From: MGBC114844 sp910585855 | Lineage (GTDB): Bacteria > Bacillota > Clostridia > Lachnospirales > Lachnospiraceae | Direction of reading: 5' to 3' | DNA length: 43,933 nucleotides | Assembly: GCA_965646165.1 (NCBI GenBank) | Contig: CBFFYP010000031.1 | Coordinates: 1 to 43,933 of the forward strand | Part shown: positions 42,401-43,933 of the stretch, in pieces | Position numbering within the stretch: the stretch's first letter is position 1 | Layout: every line of letters begins with the position of its first letter | The notes under the pieces: generated by a model | Databases searched by the model: none | What the model saw: only the letters and a program-made list of their open reading frames with translations | Told to the model about the DNA's origin: nothing | Program-made: the position numbers and the translations under genes

Positions 42401-43133
42401 ATTTTCTGTCATTCGGTGCATACAACTCTATATTCTGCAAATGTGCAACCGATTCATATCTTAAATCCTCACTAATTTCATCAATAGTTTCAGCAACCCG
42501 ATCTCCTATATTTTCTACATCAGAAGAAGGATTAGGATTTACTGGATAGAGATCTGAAGGGTAAGGTGCTTTTTCTTCATCTACAACTCCAGACCATCTA
42601 GCCAGAGCTGGCATAGAATGATAAATACTAGCACCTGTATTATATGCCTTTTTTCCTAATATCACCATGTTTCCATTTTCATCAATATCTCGCCCATCCC
42701 CTTCCATAGGATCTGTTTCAGGTGGCAATGCACCCACATTTGTAAACCATGCCAAATGCAATTCAGAATAATCTACTTCCTCTGCATCAGCTAAATTTTG
42801 AACTATCATATTCGCTTCTGCACAAGTAATTACTGCAAAAGCCCAACATAAACCTAATGAACCCTGATTTTTTACACTTGGCATATTCATTTCTTCATAA
42901 CTATTATATCTCTCAGGAAGTTCTGAAGCAGTTTTCACCCTTGGCATAAGCTGATCCCTAACATCAATCTCATTACCATCTTCATCTATAAATATAACAC
43001 CATACCCAGAGTCTGATTCATCATCTATCATCCTTATCTCATGAACAATATCCTCCTCTTCCTCTGTTTGCTCCGCAAATATTTCTATATTCATAGAACC
43101 AAACAACATAAAAAATACTAACAACCCTGCCAT
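39492..43133 (-). CDS. Secreted C1 (papain-like) protease with lectin-like, Ig-like and choline-binding-type repeats
   Basis: 1213 residues from ATG 43133. A signal peptide ends near IFA-EQ (residue 20). Papain core: Q90 and C96 in NQGSLGLCWAF, H292 in NHAVALVGWD, N324 in WIVKNSWGEGWG. Next come a lectin-like beta domain (about 345-510), two Ig-like or X2-like modules (about 515-830), a chitobiase-C-terminal-like segment (YTENQTVKLTSSTEGASIYYVLD), an InlB B-repeat-like module (VTNDGNGTASASTDHA), a Ser/Gly linker, and about six aromatic repeats (GWLKTADGKWYLLDKQNG type) that bind cell-wall choline or similar. A surface protease. ATG 43133 has no SD; see 43176-43195. Confidence 0.9.
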   Translation of the reverse strand: MAGLLVFFMLFGSMNIEIFAEQTEEEEDIVHEIRMIDDESDSGYGVIFIDEDGNEIDVRDQLMPRVKTASELPERYNSYEEMNMPSVKNQGSLGLCWAFAVITCAEANMIVQNLADAEEVDYSELHLAWFTNVGALPPETDPMEGDGRDIDENGNMVILGKKAYNTGASIYHSMPALARWSGVVDEEKAPYPSDLYPVNPNPSSDVENIGDRVAETIDEISEDLRYESVAHLQNIELYAPNDRKSIKEAIMKYGAVYCEYFSDGDYYEDVLLGDKTVCAYYCGKHPYYSINHAVALVGWDDNFDKNNFTKNDAPEENGAWIVKNSWGEGWGTDGFFYMSYEEPSFSIAASIQMEDSSNYDNNYQYDGSAGTAYYSSSRTYAGANQFTAKGREMVKAVGFYTGYAGTSYTIGIFAGEEDPLYLEEPQIIKSGTLDYAGYHTVLLEDKIELKEGEEFAVVLSLCDSEGRFWIYLDNHVSNGSKSYSYIGGWKELDKGNCRIKVYTKDIPPEAISSIEVTDIADPAFRQLLDIGAVCRTEGIETVEDQVSVVWKDGETELAEDAKAGVGVAYTASITLTAKEGYYFFEDLIVKFQDILVSQENIKRSSDNKTLTITYTYKPIEEIKSVELTELALPEGGKDLPMQITCNNQEVEEITAENMIWKKEEEIVSGKAEYHTVYNITVNLKAKEGYAFTDATAVTVNSDSAEVFCSEDGKDLTVTYTFPITPKAKLLEDIVSCITIDGIANGTKKTVEDLGLPEKIAVKTEDEAVKWAAIVWDLENPEDPVAYDPTIRTEQVFQVNGKADFESILIDTDGKSDLITATITVSAAEIAGAPVPDKIAGVYTENQTVKLTSSTEGASIYYVLDETKDPLQSGIKYTDPILLEGIKGESKVIVIKAVAIREDMRDSAVVTFQYTINPPEQEYNITVTNDGNGTASASTDHAKAGEEIILKETANTGYYFKEWKVTSGSAVVVNNSFVMPKEDIIVHAAFEKNRSSRPSSGSSSSSGSSSEIRTNSGLNSNLTSEEQKLVTNVLGNDTKVQNVIKCSTGKLVISSNQEVVFCENNTTLSQNKWQKVEQAWYYFGADKKAVKGWLWNNNKWYFMNSNNKKMEIGWLKTADGKWYLLDKQNGDMKSGWQFVNGKWYYMDLVNGDMKSDWQLVNGKWYYLDLVNGDMKTGWIKWNGKWYYLSSSGEMLTDTVTPDGYTVDKDGVWIS

Positions 43134-43175
43134 AATTTTCGTTCTTAACTTTTCGGCGCATCCTTTGCTCTTGCT

Positions 43176-43195
43176 AATATATCCTTTACTCCTTC
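43176..43195 (-). promoter_or_regulatory. Ribosome binding site and candidate ATT start for the C1 protease
   Basis: GAAGGAG (43195-43189) lies 10 nt before an in-frame ATT (43178-43176). From there the frame reads ISKSKGCAEKLRTKI and joins MAGLLVFF. That would supply the basic n-region missing from the signal peptide when starting at ATG 43133. The next in-frame stop (TGA) lies just upstream. Confidence 0.4.
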
Positions 43196-43277
43196 ACTAC
43201 GAAAAACTTCCCCTTTCAGAAATTATCCCCCTTTCACTGTTTTCGTTTTAAAATACCAAAAAGCTATATTTATGTGG

Positions 43278-43306
43278 ATTATATAGTACTATTTATCTAA
43301 TGTCAA
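43278..43306 (-). promoter_or_regulatory. Consensus promoter of the C1 protease gene
   Basis: TTGACA (43301-43306), 17-nt spacer, TATAAT (43278-43283), a perfect sigma-A consensus. The transcript would start near 43271 and have a leader of about 95-140 nt depending on the start codon. Such strength suggests the protease is abundantly made unless repressed. Confidence 0.8.
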
Positions 43307-43372
43307 GAAACACTATTCATAACTTTAATTAGGCTTTTAAAAATAAGATACTGCCGAAAATGATTGCTTTCA

Positions 43373-43705
43373 CCGGACGCAAGAGGCGGTTTGCTTCTGT
43401 CCTTTGCCTGCTCCGCTCCAAATGGTAAGAAAGTCTACGGCTTCTGATTTCGGTTCATCCAGCCAGACGAACCGGGGCGCAATTCACCTTCATAACAACC
43501 AAAACGAACCGAGTGTAAGGAAGGATTTTACCAACCAACACCCTCTTCCCTATCCTCCAGGCTAAACACGCCCCTTTTTTTGCATACCCTGCATAGAAGC
43601 AGGATATGCAAAAAATTCTAGGTGTTTCCACAGAAGCCTAAGACTTTCTAACCGTTCTCCAAAGTCGCAGGCAAAGGACAGAAACAAACCACCTCTCGCT
43701 GTTGA
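43373..43705 (-). repeat. Dispersed hairpin repeat, copy F (full length)
   Basis: Reverse orientation: tail CCGGACGC (43373-43380), head GCTGT (43698-43702). Arms AAGAGGCGGTTTGCTTCTGT (43381-43400) and its complement (about 43678-43697) pair with a few mismatches. It is the reverse-complement homologue of copy A at the other end of the window, including the outside flank GCTTTCAC. Centre hairpin at about 43577-43618. Confidence 0.8.
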
Positions 43706-43772
43706 TGGAATAGCGATAGAAATTATATTTTATTACAGAACAGAAACCGATTTTCAGAAGAGTTTGAATGTA

Positions 43773-43933
43773 ATTTTTTTGTTCCGGGGTCAAGAAACAG
43801 CCAGATTCGAAAACGGTGGACAGCCTGCAGTGACTTTGGAAAAAAGCTAGAAATTCTTGGACTTCTGCTCGAAAACCTAAGATTTTTTTCACATCCTGCT
43901 TCCATGCAGGGTGTGAAAAAAAAGGGGCGTGTT
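43773..43933 (+). repeat. Dispersed hairpin repeat, copy G (truncated by window edge)
   Basis: Forward orientation: head GGGGTCAAGAAACAGCC (43786-43802), arm AGATTCGAAAACGGTGGACA (43803-43822), inner arm and the central hairpin TTTTTTTCACATCCTGC / GCAGGGTGTGAAAAAAAA. The window stops just after GGGGCGTGTT. It is the homologue of copy H, separated from copy F by 67 bp. Confidence 0.8.

Noticed and set aside
40022..42464. Plus-strand frames across the C1 protease gene
   Set aside because: They are antisense shadows of a well-supported coding region and have no domain signatures.

Overview
The window looks like low-GC Firmicute DNA, most likely from a gut Lachnospiraceae-type Clostridium relative. 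Support for this is inferential: AT-rich codon use, strong AGGAGG Shine-Dalgarno (SD) sites, the S10-spc-alpha ribosomal order with a KOW-domain gene between map and infA, zinc-type S14, a C-terminal EcfA-EcfA-EcfT-TruA block, and a papain-like protease with choline-binding-type repeats. No tRNA, rRNA or CRISPR array was seen.

Layout. (1) 617-5306, minus strand: a tight five-gene operon encoding a circularly permuted ATP-grasp enzyme, an alpha-E protein, a transglutaminase-like protease and two M14-type aspartoacylase paralogues, the last of which lacks its zinc ligands. (2) 5943-10234, minus: a GNAT acetyltransferase, TruA with a 110-residue C-terminal extension, and the ECF transporter core EcfT-EcfA2-EcfA1. 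(3) 10370-11441: a unit bounded by 11-bp inverted repeats and carrying a ProX/YbaK-type tRNA-editing gene, inserted between ecfA1 and rplQ. (4) 11586-28433, minus: the complete S10-spc-alpha cluster, from rpsJ to rplQ, with secY, adk, map, infA, rpmJ and rpoA. (5) 28793-30604: two copies of a dispersed repeat, one split by an 868-bp IS5-family element with a TAA target duplication. (6) 30741-36688, minus: oppA-B-C-D-F, preceded by a consensus promoter and a terminator-like hairpin in the leader. (7) 37012-38389: a hairpin repeat, a decayed IS200/IS605 element and a small membrane protein. (8) 38505-39365, plus: an rRNA-type SAM methyltransferase, convergent with (9) a large secreted C1 protease (39492-43133), sharing a bidirectional terminator.

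The most unusual content is a dispersed repeat family with at least twelve full, partial or relic copies. Each intact copy has conserved ends (a GGACGC-type tail and an ACAGCC-type head). Between them lie long complementary arms whose sequence differs from copy to copy while staying self-complementary within each copy. Most copies occur as pairs with heads facing each other, over inserts of about 70 bp to 1.2 kb that sometimes contain genes. Both ends of the window stop inside such pairs, which are inverted homologues of each other, so the window may be a contig broken at repeats.

Functionally, most of the window is core translation and secretion machinery plus vitamin/metal (ECF) and peptide (Opp) uptake. 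The accessory parts are the ATP-grasp/M14 operon, the surface protease and the repeat-borne genes.
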